From NCBI RefSeq assembly GCF_900105585.1, contig NZ_FNRT01000002.1:434001-498000 (forward strand): a stretch of DNA of 64,000 nt. The letters are read 5' to 3'. Every line of letters begins with the position of its first letter. Positions within the stretch are counted from its first letter, which is position 1. The notes under the pieces were generated by a model. It saw nothing but the letters and a program-made list of their open reading frames with translations, searched no databases and had not been told where the DNA came from. The position numbers and the translations under genes were made by a program. Positions 43,935-53,095 of this stretch are shown one piece after another. Source of the stretch: Nocardioides exalbidus. Lineage in GTDB: Bacteria > Actinomycetota > Actinomycetes > Propionibacteriales > Nocardioidaceae.

Positions 43935-45409
43935 CGTTCCCCGACTCCTGCGAGGGCGCTGACCGTCTCAGGAGGCTTGCGCAGGGCGCGGACCTGCCGT
44001 GCCTGCTCCGGGTGCAACGCGACCAGACCACCGATGGCGGCCAAGCAGATGATCCCTGCGGCGCACGAGCCAAGAAAGGGCGAGGATACGCGGCCGAGCA
44101 CGGCCGAGGTGGCCGCGGCTGCCCCGACGGCGACCAGTAGCGGGACGCGTACCGCCGCGGCGAACGGGGCGACCTTGAGACCGGCGCGCCGCAGGAGAAC
44201 CAGGTAGCACGGCAGGATCGCCACGAGCGCCACGGCGAGCTCCGCTGAGGCGACGCCGACCATTCCCTCGCGTCGTGCCGCAACCACGACCACGGGAGCC
44301 AGCACCGCCAGCCACAGCGCTTGGACCAACAGGAGCGATGCTGTACGACGCAAGACGACCAGGAGGTCGTAAGACAGTTCGAAGAAGATCCGCAACGAAG
44401 CGACCAGGACCAACAGTGCGAACACGTCGGCGGCGGGAGCCCACTCCCGTCCATAGACGAACGTGACGACGTCGTCGGCTGCAGACGCCCCGACCAGGCA
44501 CACCGGCAGCGCCACGATCGCGACCACCTTGAGCAGCAGCGTGAAGGAGCGCTCGAGTGCTGTGATATCTCGTTGGAGCCGGGAGAAGACGGCTGGGGCC
44601 ACGCTTCGCAGGGGCTGCGAGAACATGTTCACCGGCCACGACGCCAAGTTGAACGCCAGGACGAAGTACCCGAGGGTCGTAGCCCCGAGTGTCGCACCGA
44701 CGACGACCTGCTCGACGTACGCCACAGCAAACACGATGACGCTGGCGCCAGCCAGCGGCAGCCCGAACCGCAGCAGCGGCTCGACGAGACTCCGATCGAC
44801 CCGCAGGCGGTAGGGCCTGGTCGCAAGCACGAACAGCACCACCCCAACGAACGTCGACACCACGCGTCCCCACGCCAGGCTCCACGCGCCGAACCCCATG
44901 AGCGCGAGGGCGAGCGAGAGACCGGCACCGGTCCAGGTGACGACCTGGTCGATCGCGAACCTGCGTCGTTGCCTGAACTGTCTCTGAAGAAGGGCCGCCG
45001 GCCCCGCGACGGCTCCGCTGAACACGACCGACACGGACATCAGCTGGATGATCCCGGCAGCATCCGGAGCGCCCAGCAGCGTTGCGACGGGTCCTGCGGT
45101 GACGCACAGTGTGACGAAGAGGAGCACGCTCCCGATCGTCGAGATCGTGTTGACCGTGCCCAGGACGGTCTCCGGATCACGCTCCCAGCGCACCACAGCG
45201 AGGCTGACGCCGAGCTCATTGAAGCTGAGGACGGCCACGAGCGCGACCATGGCGACGGCGAACGTGCCGAACTCGTCCGGGCCCAACGTCCTCGCCAGCA
45301 GCACTCCGACGAGAAGAGTGCCGAGCCTGGACATCGCCGTGTTCAGGAAGCTCCACCCGAAGGCACCAGCAGCGGCGCGCGCTAGCTGTGTGTCGCTCTC
45401 CACCCGCAT
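43931..45409 (-). CDS. Wzx-type polysaccharide flippase
   Basis: A 492-residue membrane protein with 12-14 helices of the MOP exporter superfamily. N-terminal ARAAAGAFGWSFLNTAMSRLGTLLVGVLLARTLGPDEFGTFAVAM is the family signature; FVLAFNLASWPVNMFSQPLRSVAPAVFSRLQRD marks the middle. It would move undecaprenyl-linked repeat units across the membrane for Wzy. The ATG at 45409 follows a GGGGGG stretch. It starts 46 bases after the large DUF4082 gene and overlaps the next glycosyltransferase, so all three may be one unit. Confidence 0.92.
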   Translation of the reverse strand: MRVESDTQLARAAAGAFGWSFLNTAMSRLGTLLVGVLLARTLGPDEFGTFAVAMVALVAVLSFNELGVSLAVVRWERDPETVLGTVNTISTIGSVLLFVTLCVTAGPVATLLGAPDAAGIIQLMSVSVVFSGAVAGPAALLQRQFRQRRRFAIDQVVTWTGAGLSLALALMGFGAWSLAWGRVVSTFVGVVLFVLATRPYRLRVDRSLVEPLLRFGLPLAGASVIVFAVAYVEQVVVGATLGATTLGYFVLAFNLASWPVNMFSQPLRSVAPAVFSRLQRDITALERSFTLLLKVVAIVALPVCLVGASAADDVVTFVYGREWAPAADVFALLVLVASLRIFFELSYDLLVVLRRTASLLLVQALWLAVLAPVVVVAARREGMVGVASAELAVALVAILPCYLVLLRRAGLKVAPFAAAVRVPLLVAVGAAAATSAVLGRVSSPFLGSCAAGIICLAAIGGLVALHPEQARQVRALRKPPETVSALAGVGER

Positions 45410-45455
45410 CCCCCCGAAGCCGTGTCGTCCATCCGTCCTGCGGTCGTCCCGCCGG

Positions 45456-48400
45456 TCACGGCGACGCGGCGAACGCCACGTCGACGAAGTAGTTGGTCGA
45501 GTTCCACGAGGATGACGGGAACCCGCCCCCCGCGCCGTAACGGTAGACGCCGTTGCCTCCCCCCGGCGCAGTGAGCGGACCGACCGTGCGCGGCGAAGCG
45601 AAGTAGGCGCCGGTGAACGAGTACCTCCCGTTTGGCGCGTAGTACGAGACGGTGTAGGTGTTGCCCGCGGTCAGCGCCACCGGGGTGGCAAGGGTGGCTG
45701 TCTGCCATCCGGTCGCGGTCTCGCCCGAGAAGGTGACCTGACCGAGACGGGTTCCTCCTGGACTCCAGATCGAGCCCACATGCGTTCCGGTATTGCCCGC
45801 GCCCTTGTAGAACCGGACCGCCGTCACCGTGCCGTCGACGGACGGCGTGAACTTCATGCCTATCTCAATGGCGTCGGTGTCGTCGGCCGCTGCTGTTGCC
45901 GGTGCGGCTCCGAGCAAGAGCGAGGTCGTCCCCGAGCTCGCCGCAGCCGTCGTGAACGACCAGGTCTGTGTCGGTAGGGTCGCGCCTTCGGTGGAGGTCA
46001 GACCAGTGACCGTCACGGTGAAGGTTGACCCGGCCGCCAGTGCCGCCGACGGCGTGAAGGTGATCGTCTTGCCGTCTGTCGACAAGGCCGCCGCGCCTGG
46101 GACCGCGGACCCGCTACGTGCGAGCGACATCGTCCAACCCGTCGCCAGCGGGGCGGAAAGGGTCAGCGACGGCTTGACCGTGACCGCCTCGTCCACGTCA
46201 CCCGCGTCGGGATTGCGACTGGTGACCGACATGGTCGCAGCTTCGCGGGCGAAGACGACGTCGACGAAGTAGTTCGAAGCCCCGTACGAGTACGACGGAT
46301 AGCCACCGCCAGCGCCGTACAGGTAGCGACCGTTTCCAGCTGCCGGTGCCGCGAGGTCACCTTGGGTGACCGGGTTGGCGAAGTATCCACCCGTCACCGC
46401 GTAGTGGCCTTGCGGCGCGTAGTAGGAGACCACATAGGTGGTACCGGCCGTCACGCTCAGCGCCTGTGGCAGTGTCGCCGTCTGCCATCCGGAAGCGGTC
46501 TCCCCGGTGAACGTGACTGTCGCGAGCCGCGTGCCGCCAACGGACCAGATGGAGCCCGTGTGCGTGCCACCGTTGCCGACTCCCTTGAAGAAGCGGATCG
46601 CCTTGATCGTCCCGGAACGCGCGGGCGTGAACGCCATGCCGAGCTCGATCGGCGCGCCGTCGTCCTGCGCAGCCGTGACTGGCACTGCGTCCCCGAGGAG
46701 CGTCTGGTTCTGCGTGTCCTCTGCGACCCGGGTGCGGAAGGTCCACGTCTTGGCGCCGAGTGCCGCGCCATCGTTTGACACGACCCCGGTGAGGTTGACC
46801 GTCACGTCGGTCCCGGGCGGCAGAGCAGCGCTGGGCGTCCAGGTGATGCGGGTGGCGTCCGGGGAGAGCAGTGCAGAGCCAGTGACCGCACCGCTGGCCG
46901 TGGAGACACTCACCGCCCAGCCGGCGCTGATCGGGGACGAGAGGTCCACCATGACAGTGGTGGTGCGGGGGACGTCGACAGCTCCCGGCGCGGGTGTCTG
47001 CGACGTCATCGAGATGCTCGCTACGGTCTTCTCGAAGACCACGTCCACGAGATAGCTGGAGCTCGAGGTCTGACCCGGGAAGCCCGTGCTGTATGTGTAC
47101 GCACCCGCGCTGGAAGTGACGCGGAGCGGCGCCCAGGACAGATCACGCTCAGCGAAGGCGTTCGGAGAGACCGAGTAACGACCGGTCGTCGTGCGATAGG
47201 AGACGAGGTATTGCGTGTCCTTCGCGATCGCGACCGGGGTCGCGAAGTTCAGCTGCTGCCAACCGCTGGCCGACTCGTTCGTGAACGTGCCGGAGGCCAG
47301 CTCGACCCCATTGGCGTTCCAGAGCGACCCCACGTGGGCGCCGGTGTTGCCGGGCGACTTGTAGAACCGGATCCCGGTCACGACGCCCTTGACGTCCGAG
47401 GTGAAGCGGGTGCCGAGCGACAGCGGGACCCCGTCGTTGATCTCCAGCGTCGCGGGAACGGTCTCGTCGCTGAAGAGTGAGCAGGGACAGACCCCGGGCT
47501 GGTTCGGCGGCTTCGCTGTGGTGAAGGACCAGGTCCCGCCGGAGCTGATCTGGCTGCCCTGGGTGTCCGTGCCTGACAAGGTCACGGTGTAGCGGACGAA
47601 CGACGCGAGCGCAGTCGATGGCGTGAACGTGAGGATCCGCGTCGTGGCGTCGTAGGACTTGGTGCCGGTAACCGTGGCACCGTTGGCGTCGACGACCGAG
47701 ATACCCGGAGTCCCGGTCATCGGCTTGGAGAATCGTGCCGAGACCTTGGTGTCGATCGGGATCGCGGTCGCACCCGCAGCCGGCGCCTGGCTCAGCGCGA
47801 CGAGCGGTGAGTCGTCCGTGGCAGAAAAGGAGACATCCACGAAGTAGTTGGTGTTCTGGTGGCTCTGCAACGGGAGGGTGCCCGCACTTCCGAACACACC
47901 GGCGGGCGTGGACCCGTAGCCGCCCTCGACCTGCATCGCGCCGGCGTCCTTGCCGCGATAGGCGAAGGCGTAAGCCTCCGATGCGTAATGACCGTTCGGC
48001 GCGGTGTAGGAAACGGTGTAGTTCTGGCCCGCCGTGAGCGGGATCGCCGCGGCGAACGTCGCCGTCTGCCATCCGGTGGCAGTCTCACCCGCGAACTGAA
48101 CCTGCCCGAGCCGCTGCCCGCTGGCGCTCCACAGCGAGCCCACGTGGGTCCCGGTGTTGCCGGATCCCTTGTAGAAGCGGACACCCGTCGCGAAGCCGTC
48201 AGTCATGGCGGTGAAGCGAAGCCCCAGCTCCACCCCGCCCGGGTCATCCGTGTCCGGGGTGCCCGGGGTTACGTTACCGAAGATGCTGCACGGGCACGTC
48301 ACGGAGAACGAGCGGGTTGCCGCTGCGCCCACGTTGGCGCTGTCGTCGACGCCCCGGACCAGGATCGCCGTGCTACCGCGACCCTGCTGGACGAAAGTGT

Positions 48401-50207
48401 GGGTCCATGACGTGGTGCCCGTCGCCGCTCTCCAGGTCGTGCCGCCATCGGTCGACACCTCGACCCCGGCAACCCGCCCGGCGGCGTCCGAGGCCGTGCC
48501 GGTGACCGTGACGCGGTCGCCGTTCTTCTGCGCTGCTCCGGCCGCGGGCGAGGTGATGGCCACGGTGGGTCCGGCCGTGTCGGTTGACTTCGAAGCAGCC
48601 GCAAGACCGGTCATGAGGGTGGTGGGCTGGGCTCCCATGTCGGCCAGCAAGTTGACCTGCGCCTGCTGCATCCGCGTGTCTGCGACCGCGTCGCGGTACT
48701 CGGAGTCGTGAGTGGCGTCCAGGCCCCACACCCACTGAACGGACCCGGCACTGAAGACGAGCGCACCGCTCGGAGCCTTGTAGAGCGTGAGGTTGTGGGT
48801 CGTCGTACCGGGAGTGACGGTCTTGCCGAAGTCACGCAGGTACTCGGGAACCGCGCCCGTCGTGGTCGACAGCTTGATCAAGCCGGGTGGACCGAAGCCG
48901 TTGTCGAGCGGCTCGTTGGACTCGTAGCCCACGGTGTGCGGCGCGAGGGTCGTCGACGGACCCGTCATCGAGGCGAGGCCCGTGTTGCGCCACAGCCGGA
49001 GCTTGCCCTCATCCTGACGGACTGTCAGAGCGAGGTCGCTGAAGTTGACCATGTAGGCCGTCCCGATGAGCTCGTTCTCGGGCGAGCCTCCGCCGTTCGC
49101 TCGCGAGGCGAAGCGAGGGTCTCGCCATGTCCCTGTCCACTCCGCGGTGGGATCGATCTTGGCGTCCGACCACGTCTCCTTGTAGCTCACGAGGGTCCTG
49201 TAAGCAGTGTGCGAGCTGTCGGCCGACGACTCGTAGCGCGTGCGCCAGTAGCCCTCGTTGCCGGCCAGGAACTGGAGGTTGACCCCTGCATCACGCGCAG
49301 CCGTGATGTTGGCTCGCTGGGCGCCGCTCCAGTACTCGTCGTGACCCATGGAGATGAACGTCTTGTGGTTCTTGATCAGGTTGCCGCGGCGATCCGTGTC
49401 GACGCCGGCCATGTAGGACACGTCGTAGCCGTTTCGCTCGAGGAAGCGCACCAAGGGGTACTCCGTACCGAAGTAGAAGTCTCTCCCGTAGGCGGTCCCA
49501 CGCGTGTTGAACGGCCGGTTGTAGCTGATCTTGTAGGCACGTCCGTTGGCAGCGCCCTGGTAGAAGTCCGAGCCGCCGTAGGTGTTGTAGGCGTGCCAGG
49601 TCGGGTCCGAGGTCTGCACCACGATGTCGGAGGTGCTGGAGTCGTCGCGGACCACGAAGGTGATGTGACTGCGGTCGCCGTTGCTCTGCTGGAGGACTGC
49701 CAAGTAGACGCCCGAGACAGCAGTCGAGGGAACGTTCCAAGACGCGGAGACCGCCCAGTTGCCGCAGTCGTAGAGCTCGGTCGCGACGTCGGTGATGCAG
49801 TTCGGCTGGTTCTGCGGCAGGGAGACGCTGGGCGCCACGGATGCGATCTTGCGTGCACCCAGGCCCTGGTACCAGCCCGTGCGGAAGATGTCGATGGTGT
49901 AGGCAGAGGCAGAAGTCTTGATCTTGAAGTCGATGCGTTGCCCGACATTGACGGAGATGTCGGTGGCAAAGCCCTGGATCGAGGCGGCGCCGGCACCGAA
50001 GATGTCCCACTCAGCCGGATCGGCGCCGGGCTTGGAGTTCTCGCACGCGATCTTGTTGCCCGTCGGACCGCAGGGATCCGCCGCGTTGGCCGCCGTCGGG
50101 CCACCGAGGATCGCCGGACCCACCAGTGCGTTCAGCCCCGCGATCAGCAGGAGTGCCGTCGCCTTCGCTGCCCACGATCGCGAACTGCCGCTCTTCGACC
50201 TGCTCAT
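45456..50207 (-). CDS. giant secreted protein: DMFase-like domain, Ig domains, four DUF4082
   Basis: A 1583-residue exported protein. Signal peptide to about 44 (GPTAANAA). Residues 45-535 match the C-terminal-type domain of N,N-dimethylformamidase beta subunit (IDIFRTGWYQGLGARKI, DPTWHAYNTYGGSDFY, GHDEYWSGAQRANI, FLAGNEGYWRTRY, VQWVWGLD). An Ig-like domain follows (540-635). Then four DUF4082 domains (about 636-796, 907-1059, 1165-1320, 1425-1583) alternate with three SbsA-type Ig domains (798-905, 1060-1162, 1322-1422) ending in WSFTTA. Each DUF4082 repeats VRFYKGxGNTGTHVGSLW, GWQTATF, YTVSYYAPNGHY and NYFVDVxF. Such proteins occur in actinobacterial polysaccharide loci. Amidase action on a glycan substituent is inference. 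GTGGAG precedes the ATG. Confidence 0.88.
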   Translation of the reverse strand: MSRSKSGSSRSWAAKATALLLIAGLNALVGPAILGGPTAANAADPCGPTGNKIACENSKPGADPAEWDIFGAGAASIQGFATDISVNVGQRIDFKIKTSASAYTIDIFRTGWYQGLGARKIASVAPSVSLPQNQPNCITDVATELYDCGNWAVSASWNVPSTAVSGVYLAVLQQSNGDRSHITFVVRDDSSTSDIVVQTSDPTWHAYNTYGGSDFYQGAANGRAYKISYNRPFNTRGTAYGRDFYFGTEYPLVRFLERNGYDVSYMAGVDTDRRGNLIKNHKTFISMGHDEYWSGAQRANITAARDAGVNLQFLAGNEGYWRTRYESSADSSHTAYRTLVSYKETWSDAKIDPTAEWTGTWRDPRFASRANGGGSPENELIGTAYMVNFSDLALTVRQDEGKLRLWRNTGLASMTGPSTTLAPHTVGYESNEPLDNGFGPPGLIKLSTTTGAVPEYLRDFGKTVTPGTTTHNLTLYKAPSGALVFSAGSVQWVWGLDATHDSEYRDAVADTRMQQAQVNLLADMGAQPTTLMTGLAAASKSTDTAGPTVAITSPAAGAAQKNGDRVTVTGTASDAAGRVAGVEVSTDGGTTWRAATGTTSWTHTFVQQGRGSTAILVRGVDDSANVGAAATRSFSVTCPCSIFGNVTPGTPDTDDPGGVELGLRFTAMTDGFATGVRFYKGSGNTGTHVGSLWSASGQRLGQVQFAGETATGWQTATFAAAIPLTAGQNYTVSYTAPNGHYASEAYAFAYRGKDAGAMQVEGGYGSTPAGVFGSAGTLPLQSHQNTNYFVDVSFSATDDSPLVALSQAPAAGATAIPIDTKVSARFSKPMTGTPGISVVDANGATVTGTKSYDATTRILTFTPSTALASFVRYTVTLSGTDTQGSQISSGGTWSFTTAKPPNQPGVCPCSLFSDETVPATLEINDGVPLSLGTRFTSDVKGVVTGIRFYKSPGNTGAHVGSLWNANGVELASGTFTNESASGWQQLNFATPVAIAKDTQYLVSYRTTTGRYSVSPNAFAERDLSWAPLRVTSSAGAYTYSTGFPGQTSSSSYLVDVVFEKTVASISMTSQTPAPGAVDVPRTTTVMVDLSSPISAGWAVSVSTASGAVTGSALLSPDATRITWTPSAALPPGTDVTVNLTGVVSNDGAALGAKTWTFRTRVAEDTQNQTLLGDAVPVTAAQDDGAPIELGMAFTPARSGTIKAIRFFKGVGNGGTHTGSIWSVGGTRLATVTFTGETASGWQTATLPQALSVTAGTTYVVSYYAPQGHYAVTGGYFANPVTQGDLAAPAAGNGRYLYGAGGGYPSYSYGASNYFVDVVFAREAATMSVTSRNPDAGDVDEAVTVKPSLTLSAPLATGWTMSLARSGSAVPGAAALSTDGKTITFTPSAALAAGSTFTVTVTGLTSTEGATLPTQTWSFTTAAASSGTTSLLLGAAPATAAADDTDAIEIGMKFTPSVDGTVTAVRFYKGAGNTGTHVGSIWSPGGTRLGQVTFSGETATGWQTATLATPVALTAGNTYTVSYYAPNGRYSFTGAYFASPRTVGPLTAPGGGNGVYRYGAGGGFPSSSWNSTNYFVDVAFAASP

Positions 50208-50292
50208 GTCTCCACACCCCTCGTCGCGCGCCTGATACCGCGATCCTGATCTTTGGTCACGCTTCACCGCGGCCTCGATGGCCTCCGGCGGA

Positions 50293-50310
50293 TATCCCCA
50301 CAATTCGGTG
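50293..50310 (-). promoter_or_regulatory. CCCC/GGGG-type element before the giant secreted protein
   Basis: On the minus strand CACCGAATTGTGGGGATA, centred about 95 bases before the ATG at 50207. The left half is CACC in place of CCCC. It lies just after the stop of the preceding operon. Confidence 0.35.
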
Positions 50311-50316
50311 TGGCCC

Positions 50317-51327
50317 TCAGCCGTGGATGACGGTCGCCGCGGTGGCCGCCGCCGCGACGGCGCCGGCGCCCCGCTGGCGCGGGATGCGGACGCCGCTGAT
50401 GTGCAGCGGCGGCGGGTCGGCGATCTTGCTGACCCGGTGCGCGGCCGCCGACGCCAGGTCGCGTCCCTTGAGGCTGTCGGCGTCGCGCGAGATGCACAGG
50501 TCGCGCAGGGCCAGGTCGAGGGCGATCGTGAGCTGGTGGTCGTCAACGTGCTCGCCGTGCTTGGCCCGCCGCGGCACGAGGATCGGGAACTTACCGTTCT
50601 CCAGCGCCATGAGCGCGATGCCGGTCCCGGCGTGCGCGACGACGACGTCTGCCTCGCTGATCGCCTGGCGCATCTCCTCCGACGGCACCTTCTCCCGACC
50701 GTCGATGCCGAGCCCGGACGTGTCGGTGCAGCCGGTCTGCCAGAGCACCTCCGTGCCCGCGGGCACCAGCGGCACCAGGCGCTCGAGCAGCCGCCGGAAC
50801 CCGTAGTCCTGCTGGGTGCCGAGGGACACCACCATGGACCGCACCGGACGCGGATCGGTCGGGGCGACGTCGTACAGCTCCCAGGGCGAGGCGAGGTAGT
50901 GCCAGGCACCCTTGTCGAGGTCGCTCGACTGGCTGAAGGTCTTGATGCCCGGCATCGCGGCCATCGCGCGGCCCGACAGCGACGGCTCGTCGCGACGGGT
51001 GGCGCTCTCGATGTAGACCGTCTCGATGCCGCGCATCCGCGCCTGCGGGAGCACCGCCAGCGCCAGGGCCGCGCCGGTGCTCACGACGAGGTGCACGTCG
51101 TGAAGGCGGAACAGCTTGCGGGCGGCGAGGGTGTTGCGGGCCACCGCGCGCAGGTCGCGCGGCGGGCAGGGCTCCATCCAGTGGACCTGCTCCCCCGCGA
51201 GCATCGACTCGGTCTGCGGCGTCCGCACGGTCACCCACACGACGTCCGTGCCGACGCCGAGGCGCGGGCGCAGGGTGTGGAGCTGCATCAGGTGGCCGCC
51301 GTCGTTGGCGACGAGCAGGGTGGTCAT
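50317..51327 (-). CDS. Alg14/Alg13-like (PssD-PssE fused) glycosyltransferase
   Basis: A 336-residue protein that joins the membrane-anchor-like half (TLLVANDGGHLMQLHTLRPRLG, VVSTGAALALAVLPQARMRGIETVYIESATR; Alg14/PssD type) to the catalytic half (SMVVSLGTQQDYGFRRLLERL, ADVVVAHAGTGIALMALENGKFPILVPRRAKHGEHVDDHQ; Alg13/PssE, GT28 C-terminal). In most bacteria these are two genes. It would add a sugar to a lipid-linked acceptor at the membrane. The C-terminus is Ala/Arg-rich. It is the last of eight coupled genes; the start overlaps the DegT stop (ATGA). Confidence 0.87.
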   Translation of the reverse strand: MTTLLVANDGGHLMQLHTLRPRLGVGTDVVWVTVRTPQTESMLAGEQVHWMEPCPPRDLRAVARNTLAARKLFRLHDVHLVVSTGAALALAVLPQARMRGIETVYIESATRRDEPSLSGRAMAAMPGIKTFSQSSDLDKGAWHYLASPWELYDVAPTDPRPVRSMVVSLGTQQDYGFRRLLERLVPLVPAGTEVLWQTGCTDTSGLGIDGREKVPSEEMRQAISEADVVVAHAGTGIALMALENGKFPILVPRRAKHGEHVDDHQLTIALDLALRDLCISRDADSLKGRDLASAAAHRVSKIADPPPLHISGVRIPRQRGAGAVAAAATAATVIHG

Positions 51328-52454
51328 GCGGTGGTCCCTTCGGAGGTGGTTCCGACGACGTTGCGCAGCACCTCGACGACCCGGTCCTGCATGGCCTCGG
51401 TCAGGTGCGGGTGCATCGGCAGCGAGAGGATCTCGCCGGCCGCCTTCTCGGCCACCGGAGCCGTCCCACGCCCCAGGCCGAGGTGGGCGTACGCGCCGGT
51501 CAGGTGCACCGGGTAGGGGTAGTGGATGCCGGCGCCGACGCCGGCGCCGTTGAGCTCGGCGAGCACCCGGTCACGGTCGGCGACGCGGACGACGTAGAGG
51601 TGCCAGACGTGCTGGCCGTCGGCGCCGGGCAGCGGGCGGCGTACGGCCGGGACGTCCGCCAGCAGCTGGTCGTAGCGGGCGGCAGCACGCACGCGCAGCT
51701 CGTTCCACTTCTCCAGCCGGTCGAGCTTCGCGCGGAGGTAAACGGCCTGAATGGTGTCGAGGCGGGAGTTCATGCCGATGACGTCGTGGACGTAGCGCAC
51801 GGCCGAGCCGTGGTTGCGCAGCCGACGGACCTCGGCCGCGACCGCGGCGTCGTCGGTGGTGACCGCGCCGGCGTCGCCGGCCGCGCCGAGGTTCTTGCCG
51901 GGGTAGAAGCTCGTCGCGCCGATCGTCGCGAGACCGCCCGACCCGCGACCGCCGACACGGGCGCCCTGGGACTGGGCGGCGTCCTCGACGAGGGGCACGC
52001 CGGCGGCGTCGCAGATCTCCTTCAGCCGCGCGATCGGTGCGAGCTGGCCGAAGAGGTGCACGGCGACCACGGCCTGCGTGCGGTCGGTGATCGCGGCCTC
52101 GACGAGGTCGGGGTCGATGAGGAGGCGCTCGTCATCGCAGTCGACCAGCACCGGCACGGCGCCGATCCGCGACACGGCCTCGGCCGTGGCGATGAACGTG
52201 TTGGCCGGGATGACCACCTCGCCCCCCGGGCCCACGCCCACCGCCCGCAGCGCGAGCTCGAGCGCGTCGGTGCCGTTGGCGACGCCGATCGTGTGCTCGA
52301 CCCCGACGAACTCGGAGTAGGCGTGCTCGAAGTCGGCGACCGGCGGGCCGTCGACGAAGGACGTCGCCGCGAAGACCGCGGCGATGCCGGCCTCCACCTC
52401 GGCCGCGACCTCCGCGTGCTGCGAGGCGAGGTCGACGAAGGGGACGTTGCTCAT
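51324..52454 (-). CDS. DegT/DnrJ/EryC1 sugar aminotransferase 1
   Basis: A 376-residue PLP enzyme that aminates a keto-sugar nucleotide. PLP lysine in TSFYPGKNLGAAGDAGAV (Lys 187), VANGTDALELALRAVGVG, PANTFIATAEAV and VEDAAQSQGAR are all present. The N-terminal VPFVDLASQH and the VHLFGQLAPI phrase are typical of the WbpE/WlbC-FdtB group, which aminates the C3 keto position; a Gfo/Idh oxidoreductase that could make the 3-keto sugar lies upstream in the same unit. The start overlaps the acetyltransferase stop. Confidence 0.92.
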   Translation of the reverse strand: MSNVPFVDLASQHAEVAAEVEAGIAAVFAATSFVDGPPVADFEHAYSEFVGVEHTIGVANGTDALELALRAVGVGPGGEVVIPANTFIATAEAVSRIGAVPVLVDCDDERLLIDPDLVEAAITDRTQAVVAVHLFGQLAPIARLKEICDAAGVPLVEDAAQSQGARVGGRGSGGLATIGATSFYPGKNLGAAGDAGAVTTDDAAVAAEVRRLRNHGSAVRYVHDVIGMNSRLDTIQAVYLRAKLDRLEKWNELRVRAAARYDQLLADVPAVRRPLPGADGQHVWHLYVVRVADRDRVLAELNGAGVGAGIHYPYPVHLTGAYAHLGLGRGTAPVAEKAAGEILSLPMHPHLTEAMQDRVVEVLRNVVGTTSEGTTA

Positions 52455-53095
52455 GTGAGGACTCCTGTGCGGATGGGTCGGGCGGGCACTCCGGCCCAGG
52501 TCTCTCCTGCGGGGACGTCGTGGAGCACGACGGCCCCCATGCCGACGGTGGCGCCGGCGCCGATGTGGACGCCCTCGCGGACGGAGGCGTTCATGCCGAT
52601 GTAGGCGGCCTCGCCGACCTCGACGTCGCCGCCGAGGGAGACGCCGGCGCAGATCGTGGCGTAGTCGTGGACGGTGCAGCCGTGGGTGAGGGTCACCTGC
52701 GGCATCAGCACGACGTGGTCGCCGACCTCGACGTCGGCGGTGAGCACCACGCCGTCGAGGGCGATCGAGCCGACGCCGATGTGGCAGCTGCCCGGCAGCA
52801 CCACGCGCGGGTGGATCATCGACCGGTAGCGGGCCGGGTCCATCCCGAGCATGTCGAGGCGTACGGCGACCCGCCTGCGGTGCCGCCCCTTGCCGAGGGT
52901 GAGCAGCACGCCGTGGTCGGCGAGCTCGGTGACCAGGTCGACCGACCCGATGACCGGGGTGAGCCCGTGGAGGGTGCCCCAGACCGCGGGGTTGTCGTCG
53001 ACGATGTCGAGCGGGCCGTCCTCGTGCAGCAGCACCGCGACCGCCGTGGCCTCACGCGCCAGGCCGCTCGCGCCGACCATCAGCAGGCCGCTCAC
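52451..53095 (-). CDS. NeuD/PglD-type sugar O/N-acyltransferase
   Basis: A 214-residue enzyme with a small Rossmann-like N-terminal domain (LLMVGASGLAREATAVAVLL ... IVDDNPAVWGT) and a left-handed beta-helix of hexapeptide repeats (VGSIALDGVVLTADVEVGDHVVLMPQVTLTHGCTVHDY, GGDVEVGEAAYIGMNASVREGVHIGAGATVGMGAVV). The catalytic histidine is probably in THGCTVHDY. Its family acetylates 4-amino sugars such as in bacillosamine. The GTG start at 53095 overlaps the stop of the second aminotransferase, so the two are likely successive steps (amination, then N-acetylation). Confidence 0.88.
   Translation of the reverse strand: MSGLLMVGASGLAREATAVAVLLHEDGPLDIVDDNPAVWGTLHGLTPVIGSVDLVTELADHGVLLTLGKGRHRRRVAVRLDMLGMDPARYRSMIHPRVVLPGSCHIGVGSIALDGVVLTADVEVGDHVVLMPQVTLTHGCTVHDYATICAGVSLGGDVEVGEAAYIGMNASVREGVHIGAGATVGMGAVVLHDVPAGETWAGVPARPIRTGVLT

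Noticed and set aside
45600..48250. DNA direct repeats suggesting a mobile element
   Set aside because: They are the diverged DUF4082 and Ig-domain repeats of one protein; no transposase, integrase or terminal inverted repeats were found anywhere in the window.
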